11,789 nt of DNA. Origin: an uncultured Mailhella sp. (GTDB taxonomy: Bacteria > Desulfobacterota > Desulfovibrionia > Desulfovibrionales > Desulfovibrionaceae). Of the stretch, positions 1 through 6,788 are shown one piece after another; the stretch's first letter is position 1; every line of letters starts with the position of its first letter. The DNA lies in NCBI GenBank assembly GCA_948482415.1, contig CAOMFZ010000051.1, positions 1 to 11,789 on the forward strand, given 5' to 3'. The notes below the pieces were generated by a model, which saw only the letters and a list, made by a program, of their open reading frames with translations, was not told the origin of the DNA and did not search any database. Made by a program: the position numbers and the translations under genes.

Positions 1-236
1 TTTATCTGTAACGCTCATAAATTCGCTAACAGCTAAAGCGAAAAAGTTTCTTCCCTCAAAAAATCAAGCAATCCCTTTGGGTTTGATTTTTTCAGGACGA
101 GAACTTTTTAACATATTGTAGGCGTTATATGGCTTCGCCATTGCCAACAATATGTAAAAAAGCACCTGCACCCCTTTACAAAACTTTTTAAGCTTTCTTA
201 TAAAAATTTGTTGCAATTATTTCCGGAAATGCTCTA
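1..236 (-). repeat. Partial MITE-like element (copy 1), cut by the window edge
   Basis: Read on the minus strand, this begins at 234 with GAGCATTTCCGG next to TA (235-236). It shares several blocks with the complete element at 10441-10697: AAAAAGTTTTGTAAAG, then GTGCAG, then a run of about 55 nt (minus strand from about 55 to 1; plus strand about 10516-10570) that matches with one or two differences. Between GTGCAG and GGGAAGAA this copy carries roughly 110 nt that copy 3 lacks. The extra piece is made of hairpins: arms at 111-123/143-155 (one mismatch) and perfect 10-bp arms at 58-67/83-92. The far end lies outside the window. No protein is encoded. It ends 33 nt past the stop of the dehydrogenase gene, so its hairpins may help end that transcript. 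Confidence 0.75.
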
Positions 237-268
237 ATGTGTTGTTTTTTTTGAGAAGACTTTATATT

Positions 269-1312
269 TTATGGTTTTATAACGGTTTTCAGGACTTTTT
301 CCGTGGGCGATATTTGTTTTTCAAAGGCATATTGGAGCTTATCCAAAGGCAGAATGTCGGTGACATATTTTTCCACATCAATAAAGCCGGAGCCAATAAG
401 GTCAATGGTTTCTTCAAATTCCGCCCGTGTACAGGAAACACTGCCTGTCAGGCGGATTTCATGCAGTACGGCACGGTTGAGTTCAAAAGGAATGGCGGGC
501 GTCATGGAATTGCCAATCATGACAATTTCACCGCCTGCCTTGACACCGTCCATGCACGCGGCAAGGGCTTCTGCTGCTCCCACAGCTTCAAAAACAACAT
601 CAAATCCGCCGTGAGAGGCTTTTTGCAAAATTTCAGCACGGTTTGGAGCATTGCCGTCAAAATAGGCGTCAAACTCTCCGATTTCACGGGCTTTTCCTGT
701 TTGCCGTTCGTCAATTTTTGACATGGCAACAAAAGACGCGCCTGCCTTTTTCACCAGTCCGCCAATGAGCTGGGCGATAATACCGCTGCCCACAATCAGC
801 ACTTTATCGTGCATTTTGAAGCTTGATTTTTTCACCGCATGATAGGCAACCATGAGCGGGTCAATAAGTCCCGCGGCAACATCGGAAACCGTGTCAGGCA
901 ATTTATAGGCATTTTTTGCTTTGCCCACGAAATATTCCGCATAGCCGCCGTTACAGACAAAACCGATATAATTGGTACCGTTGACATCAAGGCAAAGATG
1001 CTCCTTGCCGGCAAGGCACATTTCGCATATGCCGCAATAGAGGTTTGCCCAAAACGTGACGCGGTCGCCCTTCCGAAAATCACTGTCACCGGCGTCCGCC
1101 ACAACACCGCAAAATTCATGCCCCATGGTGAAATTTTCAATCGGTTTCCAGCCCTTTCCGGCTTTCCACATGTGGATATCACTGCCGCAGACACCGCAGG
1201 CGGAAACTTTTATTTTTATCATGCCGGGCGTTACTTCAGGCACGGGAATTTCTTTGATTTCAATTTGTTTTTCGCCCACAAGGACGCCAGCTTTCATTGT
1301 TTCTTTTTGCAT
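269..1312 (-). CDS. Zinc-dependent medium-chain dehydrogenase (alcohol/polyol dehydrogenase-like)
   Basis: This is a cytoplasmic MDR-superfamily NAD(P)-dependent oxidoreductase of about 347 aa, the usual length. Numbered from a possible TTG at 1333, it shows CGVCGSD with catalytic zinc ligand C49, GHE with H72 and E73, and the structural-zinc cysteines C100, C103, C106 and C114. The Rossmann motif VGSGIIA (about 181-187) follows. The second beta strand ends in MSK rather than the usual acidic residue of NAD-specific enzymes, which weakly suggests NADP. I chose the ATG at 1312 because a GGA lies 7 nt upstream; ATGs at 1324 and 1297 are alternatives. The gene follows the cupin gene by about 30 nt on the same strand, so the two are probably co-transcribed. 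The sequence resembles sorbitol/threonine dehydrogenase-type enzymes, but the substrate cannot be read from it. Confidence 0.9.
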   Translation of the reverse strand: MQKETMKAGVLVGEKQIEIKEIPVPEVTPGMIKIKVSACGVCGSDIHMWKAGKGWKPIENFTMGHEFCGVVADAGDSDFRKGDRVTFWANLYCGICEMCLAGKEHLCLDVNGTNYIGFVCNGGYAEYFVGKAKNAYKLPDTVSDVAAGLIDPLMVAYHAVKKSSFKMHDKVLIVGSGIIAQLIGGLVKKAGASFVAMSKIDERQTGKAREIGEFDAYFDGNAPNRAEILQKASHGGFDVVFEAVGAAEALAACMDGVKAGGEIVMIGNSMTPAIPFELNRAVLHEIRLTGSVSCTRAEFEETIDLIGSGFIDVEKYVTDILPLDKLQYAFEKQISPTEKVLKTVIKP

Positions 1313-1341
1313 AGATTTTTCCATATACTGCAATTAGTGGA

Positions 1342-1839
1342 TTAGTTGCCTTTGTATTCACTGTATTGTTCGTCAGTTACTTTTTCCATCCATTCTACAA
1401 CAACACCGTCGCCTTTGTCTTCACAAACAGAAAGGTGGGTCATGGAAGTATTGGGCTTTGCACCATGCCAGTGCTTGACGCCAACAGGGCAAATCACAAC
1501 ATCGCCGGCTTTGATTTCCTGAATAGGTTTACCCCATTCCTGAGTAAGACCAACCCCGGAAGTCACAATAAGTACTTGTCCTACCGGGTGGATATGCCAG
1601 TTTGAGCGGGCGCCCGGTTCAAACGTTACACTGCCGCCGCTGGAGCGCATAGCATTATTGGCAGGATAAACGGGGTCAATGCGGACATTGCCTGTAAAGA
1701 ATTTATCAGAACCTTTAATGGAAGCAGTTTCGCCGCTGCGGATAATTCTTTGTTCTTTGAATTGTTCGACGGCAAGTGCCTGACCTGCAAAAAGACCTGC
1801 TGCGAGTATTAATACTGCTGTAATCATTGATTTTTTCAT
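1342..1839 (-). CDS. Secreted single-domain metal-binding cupin
   Basis: A 165-aa protein with a Sec signal peptide (MKKSMITAVLILAAGLFAG, then ALA cleaved about residue 23), so probably periplasmic. Cupin motif 1 runs G76 to G95 with H82, H84 and Q88. Motif 2 contains G112, P118, G120 and H123. Q replaces the common Glu, giving a His-His-Gln-His set as I recall for the small Mn-dependent cupins related to Granulicella hydroxynitrile lyase; the C-terminal stretch MTHLSV...VEWMEKVTDEQY also fits that group. Many relatives are annotated only as cupin-domain proteins, and nitrile-lyase activity should not be assumed. An AAGGAG ribosome site lies 8-9 nt before the ATG. It leads the two-gene operon with the dehydrogenase and is divergent from the exported flavodoxin genes, which suggests a shared oxidative or electrophile-detoxification role. 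Confidence 0.9.
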   Translation of the reverse strand: MKKSMITAVLILAAGLFAGQALAVEQFKEQRIIRSGETASIKGSDKFFTGNVRIDPVYPANNAMRSSGGSVTFEPGARSNWHIHPVGQVLIVTSGVGLTQEWGKPIQEIKAGDVVICPVGVKHWHGAKPNTSMTHLSVCEDKGDGVVVEWMEKVTDEQYSEYKGN

Positions 1840-1884
1840 AACAGTTTCTCCTTATTTTTGAATGTATAATTTCCCATGTCTGAC

Positions 1885-1913
1885 TATAAAGTACAGAAAC
1901 GCATATATTTCAA
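1885..1913 (-). promoter_or_regulatory. Candidate sigma-70 promoter for the cupin-dehydrogenase operon
   Basis: On the minus strand, TTGAAA (1908-1913) and TTTATA (1885-1890) are 17 nt apart, about 45 nt before the cupin start. The -35 is good and the -10 moderate. In AT-rich DNA such matches are common, so this is tentative. Confidence 0.3.
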
Positions 1914-1936
1914 CAAGATACAATCTTTTCAATTTC

Positions 1937-1985
1937 TTGCCTGTTTTTGTCAAAATATTTTTTTTGTTCTGCGAAAATCAGGCAA
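1937..1985. promoter_or_regulatory. Spaced inverted repeat in the divergent promoter region
   Basis: TTGCCTG (1937-1943) and CAGGCAA (1979-1985) are perfect inverted copies, and the match extends inward through TTTT/AAAA with small offsets. The centres are 42 bp apart, about four helical turns. The site lies between the divergent cupin and flavodoxin genes, where a dimeric or looping regulator could control both directions. No regulator gene lies nearby, so the assignment rests only on symmetry and position. Confidence 0.3.
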
Positions 1986-2065
1986 CTTTTTGGGAAGAAT
2001 AGTTCTTTTTTGGCAAAAAAATTTTGCTATAGTGAAAATAAAGTAAAAATATATTGGGAGGAAAT

Positions 2066-2641
2066 ATGAAAAAGTTACTTTTGGGATTGGTGCTTTTGTT
2101 CGCCTGTACGGGGATGTTTTTTGTCCAGCCGCAGGTAAATGCCCATGCAAAGGCTGTTGAGCCCCGTATTTTAATTGCCTATTTTTCTTTGTCAGGCAAT
2201 ACTCGTTTGATTGCGCAGGATATCCAAGGCATGATTGGCGGTGATCTTTTTGAAATTAAAGCAGAAAGAGCCTATGGACCTGATTTTGACAGTGCTGTTG
2301 AACAGGCACGGGAAGAACTGCGCATAAATGCCCGCCCTAAATTGACGGCAAAAGTTGAGAATATGCGGGATTATGATGTGATTTTTGTGGGTTTTCCCAA
2401 TTGGGTGGGCACCATGCCCATGGCTGTTTTCAGTTTTTTGGAACAATATGATTTTTCAGGCAAAACCTTAATTCCATTTTGCACCCACGGCACAAGCGGA
2501 GTAAGCGATACCATAACTGATTTTAAAAAGCTCAATCCACAGGCAACTATTTTGGAATATATAGACTTTTTCAGAAATGATGTCGGAGATGCTGAAATTC
2601 CTCTGCAAAACTGGCTGAAAAAACTTGGGTTTTTAAAATAA
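2066..2641 (+). CDS. Exported flavodoxin-like protein
   Basis: A 191-aa flavodoxin-fold protein. An N-terminal hydrophobic segment (about 4-20) precedes a likely cleavage after AHAKA (about residue 30). C14 in LFAC gives a poor alternative lipobox. The FMN phosphate loop is YFSLSGNT (39-46). FPNWVGTMP (110-118) and PFCTHGTSG (137-145) are the usual loops around the isoalloxazine ring. Without the leader the length suits a short-chain flavodoxin of the flavodoxin_4 type. The start is the ATG preceded by GGGAGG at 2056-2061; an upstream in-frame TTG lies inside that ribosome site and is unlikely. The next gene, 32 nt downstream, encodes a paralogue, so they form an operon, presumably moving electrons in the periplasm. 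The partner reductase is not visible. Confidence 0.9.
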   Translation: MKKLLLGLVLLFACTGMFFVQPQVNAHAKAVEPRILIAYFSLSGNTRLIAQDIQGMIGGDLFEIKAERAYGPDFDSAVEQAREELRINARPKLTAKVENMRDYDVIFVGFPNWVGTMPMAVFSFLEQYDFSGKTLIPFCTHGTSGVSDTITDFKKLNPQATILEYIDFFRNDVGDAEIPLQNWLKKLGFLK

Positions 2642-2673
2642 TTTCCAATAATTTTATAAAAGGAGAATAGAAT

Positions 2674-3636
2674 ATGAAAAAGATTTTTATGCTCACATGT
2701 GCGGTAATGGTTTCGCTTGCTTTGAGCTTTCAGGCATATTGCGCTGAACAGGCGATAAACACAGGCAAAAAAAGTTTGATTATTTATTATTCCTTGTCCG
2801 GAAATACAAAAACGGTTGTCAATATTTTGCAGGAACTTGTGGGAGCGGAGGCTATGGAAATAAAGCCTGTGCGTCCATATCCTGATGATTTTCATGCTGT
2901 TGTGGAGCAGGCACGCGAAGAAAGACGGACAAACTTTTTGCCGCCCATTCAAGCTTTGACGCATGATCCGCAAGCATATGATATCATTTATTTAGGCTTT
3001 CCCATTTGGGGAAATACCATTCCTCAGCCCATGGCGGCTTTTTTATCCCAAAATAATTTAGCAGGAAAAACAATCATACCTTTCTGTACGCACGACGGCT
3101 ACGGTGTCGGCAGGGCTTTTGATACGGTGCAAAGCTATTGTCCTCAAGCAAAACTTTTAACGGGTTTTGATATGCTTGGCGCTGATGCCCGCAATGCAAA
3201 AACTTTACTGGAAACATGGCTGAAAAGTATTCATGTCGATTTAGCGCAAAAAAACGCTGCTTCTGCGGCAAACGAAATCCCTCTTGTTATAACGGTCGGT
3301 GACAAAACTATAAACGGTGTTCTTTATGATAATGCCACAGCACAGGAGTTTAAAAAATTACTGCCGCTGACTGTTTCCATGGCGGAGTACGGCGGACGGG
3401 AATTTTACGGCAGTATAGAGGAAAGAATTTCAACGCAGGCAGAGGGACAGCTCTTTTTTGCAGACGGTGATATTACCTATTGTCCGCAAAATAACAGTGT
3501 TGCCATATTTTTTGCCCAAACAGAGAGACCCAATTTAACCATGCGCGTCATTCCTGTGGGTAAAGTCACGTCAGACCTTTCCATATTCCAAGAAACAGAG
3601 AAACATGCAGATATTTCTTTTGTGCTTCAAAAGTAA
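2674..3636 (+). CDS. Exported flavodoxin fused to a cyclophilin-like domain
   Basis: A 320-aa protein with a signal peptide (1-23, cleaved near AYCA/EQ). The flavodoxin domain spans about 33-187: FMN loop YYSLSGNT (38-45), FPIWGNTIP (109-117) and PFCTHDGYGVG (136-146). It is clearly paralogous to the preceding protein; both share VEQARE and an EIK...PY/AY...DF block, which points to tandem duplication. After a linker (about 188-200), residues 203-320 match the bacterial cyclophilin_like beta-barrel family: a LYDNATA...LLPLT segment, then YGGREFYG and, later, FADGDITYCPQNNSVAIFF. This domain is not known as a proline isomerase in every case. AGGAG lies 9 nt before the ATG. A strong hairpin terminator follows at 3763-3802. 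The fusion suggests a redox protein with a small-ligand or partner-binding module. Confidence 0.9.
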   Translation: MKKIFMLTCAVMVSLALSFQAYCAEQAINTGKKSLIIYYSLSGNTKTVVNILQELVGAEAMEIKPVRPYPDDFHAVVEQAREERRTNFLPPIQALTHDPQAYDIIYLGFPIWGNTIPQPMAAFLSQNNLAGKTIIPFCTHDGYGVGRAFDTVQSYCPQAKLLTGFDMLGADARNAKTLLETWLKSIHVDLAQKNAASAANEIPLVITVGDKTINGVLYDNATAQEFKKLLPLTVSMAEYGGREFYGSIEERISTQAEGQLFFADGDITYCPQNNSVAIFFAQTERPNLTMRVIPVGKVTSDLSIFQETEKHADISFVLQK

Positions 3637-3762
3637 TAATTTCACAGGACGTGCGGGGCATTTATTCGGAAAGAGAATTTGACAGCAGGAAAAATCAGTG
3701 CCATGGTCAAACAAGCAAGCGAAAGCGGTCAGGTATTTCATGCTTAATGATATGGTGAAAAC

Positions 3763-3802
3763 GGGCGTCCTTTTGCCTGCGGAGCGGGCGGGGCGCCTTT
3801 TT
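3763..3802 (+). terminator. Rho-independent terminator of the flavodoxin operon
   Basis: The outer stem GGCGTCC (3764-3770) pairs with GGGCGCC (3791-3797), with one G-T wobble. The inner stem GCCTGC/GCGGGC closes a GGA loop. Five T residues follow at 3798-3802. It lies 127 nt past the flavodoxin-cyclophilin stop. The stretch 3637-3762 holds no convincing gene. Confidence 0.75.
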
Positions 3803-3834
3803 GTTTTAACTGTCGAAAGTAACGGCTGATATTT

Positions 3835-4126
3835 TAGAGCATTTCCGGTTAACATTAAGAATTAAATAGATTGCTTTGCTAACGCTCGCAATGAAGTGTT
3901 ACTGAAGTGCAAGTCGCATATCGCTGTCATTGCAAGAAACGTCATCCGGTCACTTTTACGCTTATAGCTTTGCTATGCGTAAGTGCCGAATACGAGAACC
4001 TCTACTGGCTCTAAGACTTAAAAACTTTGGTTTTGTCTAAGAGCTGTACGAGGAGTGACGCGGCAATCTTTTAACGATATAACATATATGATATAATTAT
4101 TCTGAATATCATGTGGAACTGTCCTA
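3835..4126. repeat. MITE-like structured repeat (copy 2), two nested layers
   Basis: The outer ends are TAGAGCATTTCC (3835-3846) and, on the other strand, TAGGACAGTTCC (from 4126): 9 of 12 identical, with a weaker match running about 30 nt inward. Both ends carry TA, as in copies 1 and 3. Inside lies a second bounded unit, AGATTGC at 3868 to GCAATCT ending at 4069, containing CGCTCGCAATGA, GTCATTGCAAG and ACGAGGAGTGACG. From memory these resemble dispersed non-coding repeats of the GTCATTGCGAGGAG type seen in many bacterial genomes. Local hairpins include one around 3952-3989, closing on a TTT loop, and one with arms near 4009-4018/4035-4044. No protein is encoded. It fills most of the gap between the flavodoxin terminator and the convergent permease gene, whose stop is 25 nt away. 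Confidence 0.65.
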
Positions 4127-4150
4127 GAACAAAGGCAAAAGGAGGTTGTT

Positions 4151-5056
4151 TTATTTTTGCCGTTTAACAGGTCTTTGTTTTGGGCTGTCGTATTTGGAGA
4201 TAAAGAGTCCCACAATGGTTAAAAAAGTTCCCAGCGTGAGGAGCAGGCTCATGGGCTCGGTAAGAATAATGGCAGCAGTGACAACGGTTATCACAGGAAT
4301 TAAGTAGATATAAATGCTTGTTTTTATGGCGCCTAATACTTTTACCGTGTAGTTCCATGTCACGAAGCAAAGGGCGGAAGCGCCAATCCCCAGAAAAAGA
4401 ATATTGAAGAGATTTGTCATGTTTTGGAAACGGGCGAAATTGGGCTTTGCATCAAAGAAAAAGAGCGTGGGAAGCATAAAGAGAATCCCGTAAAAAAAAG
4501 TTTTGCGCGTCACAAGAATGACCGGCATGCCGTATTTGCTGATTTTTTTTGTCAGCAGGGAATAAAAAGCCCAGACAAGAGCCGCAGACATTGCCAAAAT
4601 ATCGCCAAGGGGATTTAATTGCAGGCTGGTACCATTGAAGCTGATTAAAATAATCCCGGTTATGGCTACCACAAAGCCAATAAAAAAATTGAGGTGCAGT
4701 TTTTCTTCTTTCAAAAAAATATGAGCCAAAATTGCTGTCAGAAAGGGAGAAACGCAAACAAGCACTCCCACATTGGACGCCATGGTATAGGTCAGAGCAA
4801 TATTTTCCAGCAAAAAATAGAGATAAATGCCGCAAAAGCCTGCCGCCGCAAAAATAATTTCCTGCTTGAGATTGATGTTTTTTGCAGTGTGGGGATAGAA
4901 CAAAAATAAAACGCACCAGCCCATCACAAAACGGAAAAAGAGAATTTCCACAGGCAGAAAATCATCAAGCAGAACTTTGGTGGAAATAAAGGTCGTGCCC
5001 CAGACAAAGACAGTAAAAAATGCAGTGAGATGCCCTGAGTATTTTTCTGTTAACAT
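4151..5056 (-). CDS. EamA/DMT-superfamily permease
   Basis: A 301-aa inner-membrane protein with about ten hydrophobic helices arranged as two EamA repeats (about 8-140 and 150-287). The first helix carries WGTTFISTK (19-27). The segment ENIALTYTMASNVGVLVCVSPF (84-105) and its counterpart WNYTVKVLGA...IYLIPV (234-255) are typical of RhaT/YdcZ-like drug-metabolite exporters. The tail KYDSPKQRPVKRQK is basic and probably cytoplasmic. Such proteins export amino acids, amines or drugs; the substrate cannot be told here. The ATG at 5056 fits the N-terminus seen in the family, but I see no good ribosome site. It appears monocistronic, convergent with the flavodoxin operon and downstream of the antiporter terminator. 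Confidence 0.9.
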   Translation of the reverse strand: MLTEKYSGHLTAFFTVFVWGTTFISTKVLLDDFLPVEILFFRFVMGWCVLFLFYPHTAKNINLKQEIIFAAAGFCGIYLYFLLENIALTYTMASNVGVLVCVSPFLTAILAHIFLKEEKLHLNFFIGFVVAITGIILISFNGTSLQLNPLGDILAMSAALVWAFYSLLTKKISKYGMPVILVTRKTFFYGILFMLPTLFFFDAKPNFARFQNMTNLFNILFLGIGASALCFVTWNYTVKVLGAIKTSIYIYLIPVITVVTAAIILTEPMSLLLTLGTFLTIVGLFISKYDSPKQRPVKRQK

Positions 5057-5157
5057 AGTGTGATAATGATACTTTCTTTTTGAACTTGTTTTTACTGCGC
5101 TTTTTTATCACTCAATAGACCAAACGTAAAGAATATTTATTTCACGAAAAAGGGCAG

Positions 5158-5187
5158 AAAAAAGACCCGGTGTATACCGGGTCTTTT
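5158..5187 (-). terminator. Terminator of the NhaC-family gene (bidirectional form)
   Basis: AAAAGACCCGGT (5160-5171) and ACCGGGTCTTTT (5176-5187) form a perfect 12-bp stem with loop GTAT. On the minus strand a T-run (from the A-run at 5158-5163) follows the stem, 19 nt after the antiporter stop. The same hairpin recurs with few changes at 10401-10431. Confidence 0.9.
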
Positions 5188-5205
5188 AGGAGAGCCGTAT
5201 GTATT

Positions 5206-6627
5206 TTAATGGAAGGCGGTCTTTGCCTTTTTCCATAACGGCTTATTATTTAAATCCCAAATACCAAACTTGGTTATGCTGTTAATGATAGCAAAAACCG
5301 GACAGAAAATATTGAAAAATGCGTAACCCATGTACTCCCAGGCAGAAACATTCAGTACACCCATGACAAAAAAAGCAGGCACAGACCAGGGAATGAGCAT
5401 GCTGAGAACGGTTGCAGAATCTTCACAGGTTCTGGAAAGAACTTTTGCATGAATATTCTTTTCCTTATAGATATCAGCAAAGGCTCTGCCGGTGATAATA
5501 CTTGCAACCATCATATTGCCCGTGCCAAGCAGTATGCAGAAAGCAACACTGAGAGTTGAGAAAATCAAACGGGGAAGAGTGGTTGCCCATTTTAAAATAT
5601 AGCTGATAATAGTTGCGAAAACGCCGCTGACTTCTAAAATTCCACCAAAGGATAAACTTGGAATAAAGAGCAGTATGGTGGAGAGAATGCTTAGCATGCC
5701 GCCGCGGCTCAGTAAATTATCCACACTCTTTAAACCGCTGTCGGAAGCATAGCCCTTTGTTGCCGTGGCAATAAGGGAATCAACGCTTGCTCCGTCCAGC
5801 ATGGCGACAACAACACCGGCAAAAATACTGAGAATCAGAGTAGGGATAACAGGAAAACGCTTCCATGCCAGTCCAAACAAAACAAGAGGCGGCAGCAGGG
5901 TGAGCACAGAAAGATTATTATGTTGTTCCAACGCGTTAATAATAGTATTTACTTCTGTAATAATGGTATTGTCAGCACTTTCAGGGCTTGGAACAAAAGA
6001 AAAGCAAATACAGGCAGCAACTGCGGCAGGGATTGTCGTAAACATCATGGATTGAATATGGTCAAAAAGGTTTGTTTCACAGTTGCTTGCTGCAATATTT
6101 GTTGTATCGGATACAGGTGACATTTTATCTCCCAGCATGGCACCGCTGACAATAGCACCTAAAATAACGCCGTCAGAATACCCGAGAGCCGTGCCAATTC
6201 CATAAAATGCAACCCCGACAGTCCCTATGCAGCCAAAGGAAGTTCCTGTCATAATGGAAGCAATGGAAGTGGAAATAAATGTGGTAATGAGAAACCATTT
6301 GGCAGAAATGATTTTTAATCCCCAGTAAATAACCATTCCAATAGTACCGCAGTGAATCCAGATACCGATCATTGCTCCTACCAGAATGAGAATATGGAGC
6401 GCAATTTGCGAACGATTGAGTGCGTCAAACATTCCTTTTTGCAGTGTATTCCATGGTACACCAAGAAAATATGCCAGTGCAGCGGCAACAATAGTTGCAA
6501 GATAAAGAGGAACAGCAGGCGGAAGAATATGTTTTATAATTATCCCATATAAAATAATAAAAATAGGAATAAAAAGAATTAATAAGGCTTGCCACAGGCT
6601 CAGTTTTTTTGTTTTTTCTGTTGTCAT
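5206..6627 (-). CDS. NhaC-family Na+/H+ antiporter-like transporter
   Basis: A 473-aa inner-membrane protein with about eleven or twelve hydrophobic helices, the usual NhaC length. Family landmarks are TGTSFGCIGTVGVAFYGIG (127-145), GAMLGDKMSPVSDTTNIAA (162-180), LSFGGILEVSGVF (325-337) and the late segment TCEDSATVLSMLIPWSVPAFF (400-420). Members exchange Na+ for H+, and some homologues act as malate-lactate or amino-acid-linked antiporters. AAAGGAGG lies 5 nt before the ATG. The gene is divergent from the sulfotransferase-LysR-kynureninase run across 161 nt. The shared promoter region suggests it serves that pathway, either carrying an organic substrate or rebalancing ions; its specificity cannot be read from sequence. 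Confidence 0.92.
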   Translation of the reverse strand: MTTEKTKKLSLWQALLILFIPIFIILYGIIIKHILPPAVPLYLATIVAAALAYFLGVPWNTLQKGMFDALNRSQIALHILILVGAMIGIWIHCGTIGMVIYWGLKIISAKWFLITTFISTSIASIMTGTSFGCIGTVGVAFYGIGTALGYSDGVILGAIVSGAMLGDKMSPVSDTTNIAASNCETNLFDHIQSMMFTTIPAAVAACICFSFVPSPESADNTIITEVNTIINALEQHNNLSVLTLLPPLVLFGLAWKRFPVIPTLILSIFAGVVVAMLDGASVDSLIATATKGYASDSGLKSVDNLLSRGGMLSILSTILLFIPSLSFGGILEVSGVFATIISYILKWATTLPRLIFSTLSVAFCILLGTGNMMVASIITGRAFADIYKEKNIHAKVLSRTCEDSATVLSMLIPWSVPAFFVMGVLNVSAWEYMGYAFFNIFCPVFAIINSITKFGIWDLNNKPLWKKAKTAFH

Positions 6628-6696
6628 ACTATCCTCCTTTATAAGGCTTAATTGTACCCTACAAAAAATTTATAAAGAGAACAAGATGGAAAAATT

Positions 6697-6715
6697 TTTT
6701 TCAGTGCATGAAAAA
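6697..6715. promoter_or_regulatory. Candidate LysR-type operator
   Basis: TTTTTCA (6697-6703) and TGAAAAA (6709-6715) are perfect inverted arms around GTGCA, and the core TTCAGTGCATGAA fits the T-N11-A rule of LysR sites. It lies between the divergent antiporter and sulfotransferase genes, just upstream of a possible -35 at 6725. The linked LysR regulator is the obvious candidate to bind here, by inference. Confidence 0.35.
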
Positions 6716-6724
6716 TCTTTCTCG

Positions 6725-6753
6725 TTGACGAACGTTTTTATAATTGTTTATGC
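6725..6753 (+). promoter_or_regulatory. Candidate promoter for the sulfotransferase operon
   Basis: TTGACG (6725-6730) and TTATGC (6748-6753) are 17 nt apart. An alternative is the perfect TATAAT at 6739-6744, which has only a weak -35. Either would give a leader of about 30-45 nt before the sulfotransferase ATG. Confidence 0.35.
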
Positions 6754-6788
6754 ATAAGATAAGAAAAAAATTTAAGAAGGAGTTAACT

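Noticed and set aside
239..721. 160-codon plus-strand frame over the dehydrogenase gene
   Set aside because: Its protein is the antisense shadow of a gene with intact zinc and nucleotide-binding motifs.
2010..2028. Sigma-54-like sequence TTGGCA...TTTTGCT before the flavodoxin operon
   Set aside because: The GG and GC pairs are 12 nt apart, not the required 10, and the run lies in A/T-rich DNA.
3571..3855. 94-codon open frame on the minus strand
   Set aside because: It lies antisense to the end of the flavodoxin-cyclophilin gene and across its terminator, with no ribosome site and no familiar motifs.
4134..4161. GGCAAAA/TTTTGCC inverted repeat at the end of the permease gene
   Set aside because: Seven mostly A-T pairs with a 14-nt loop, one arm inside the coding region and no real T-run: too weak to call a terminator.
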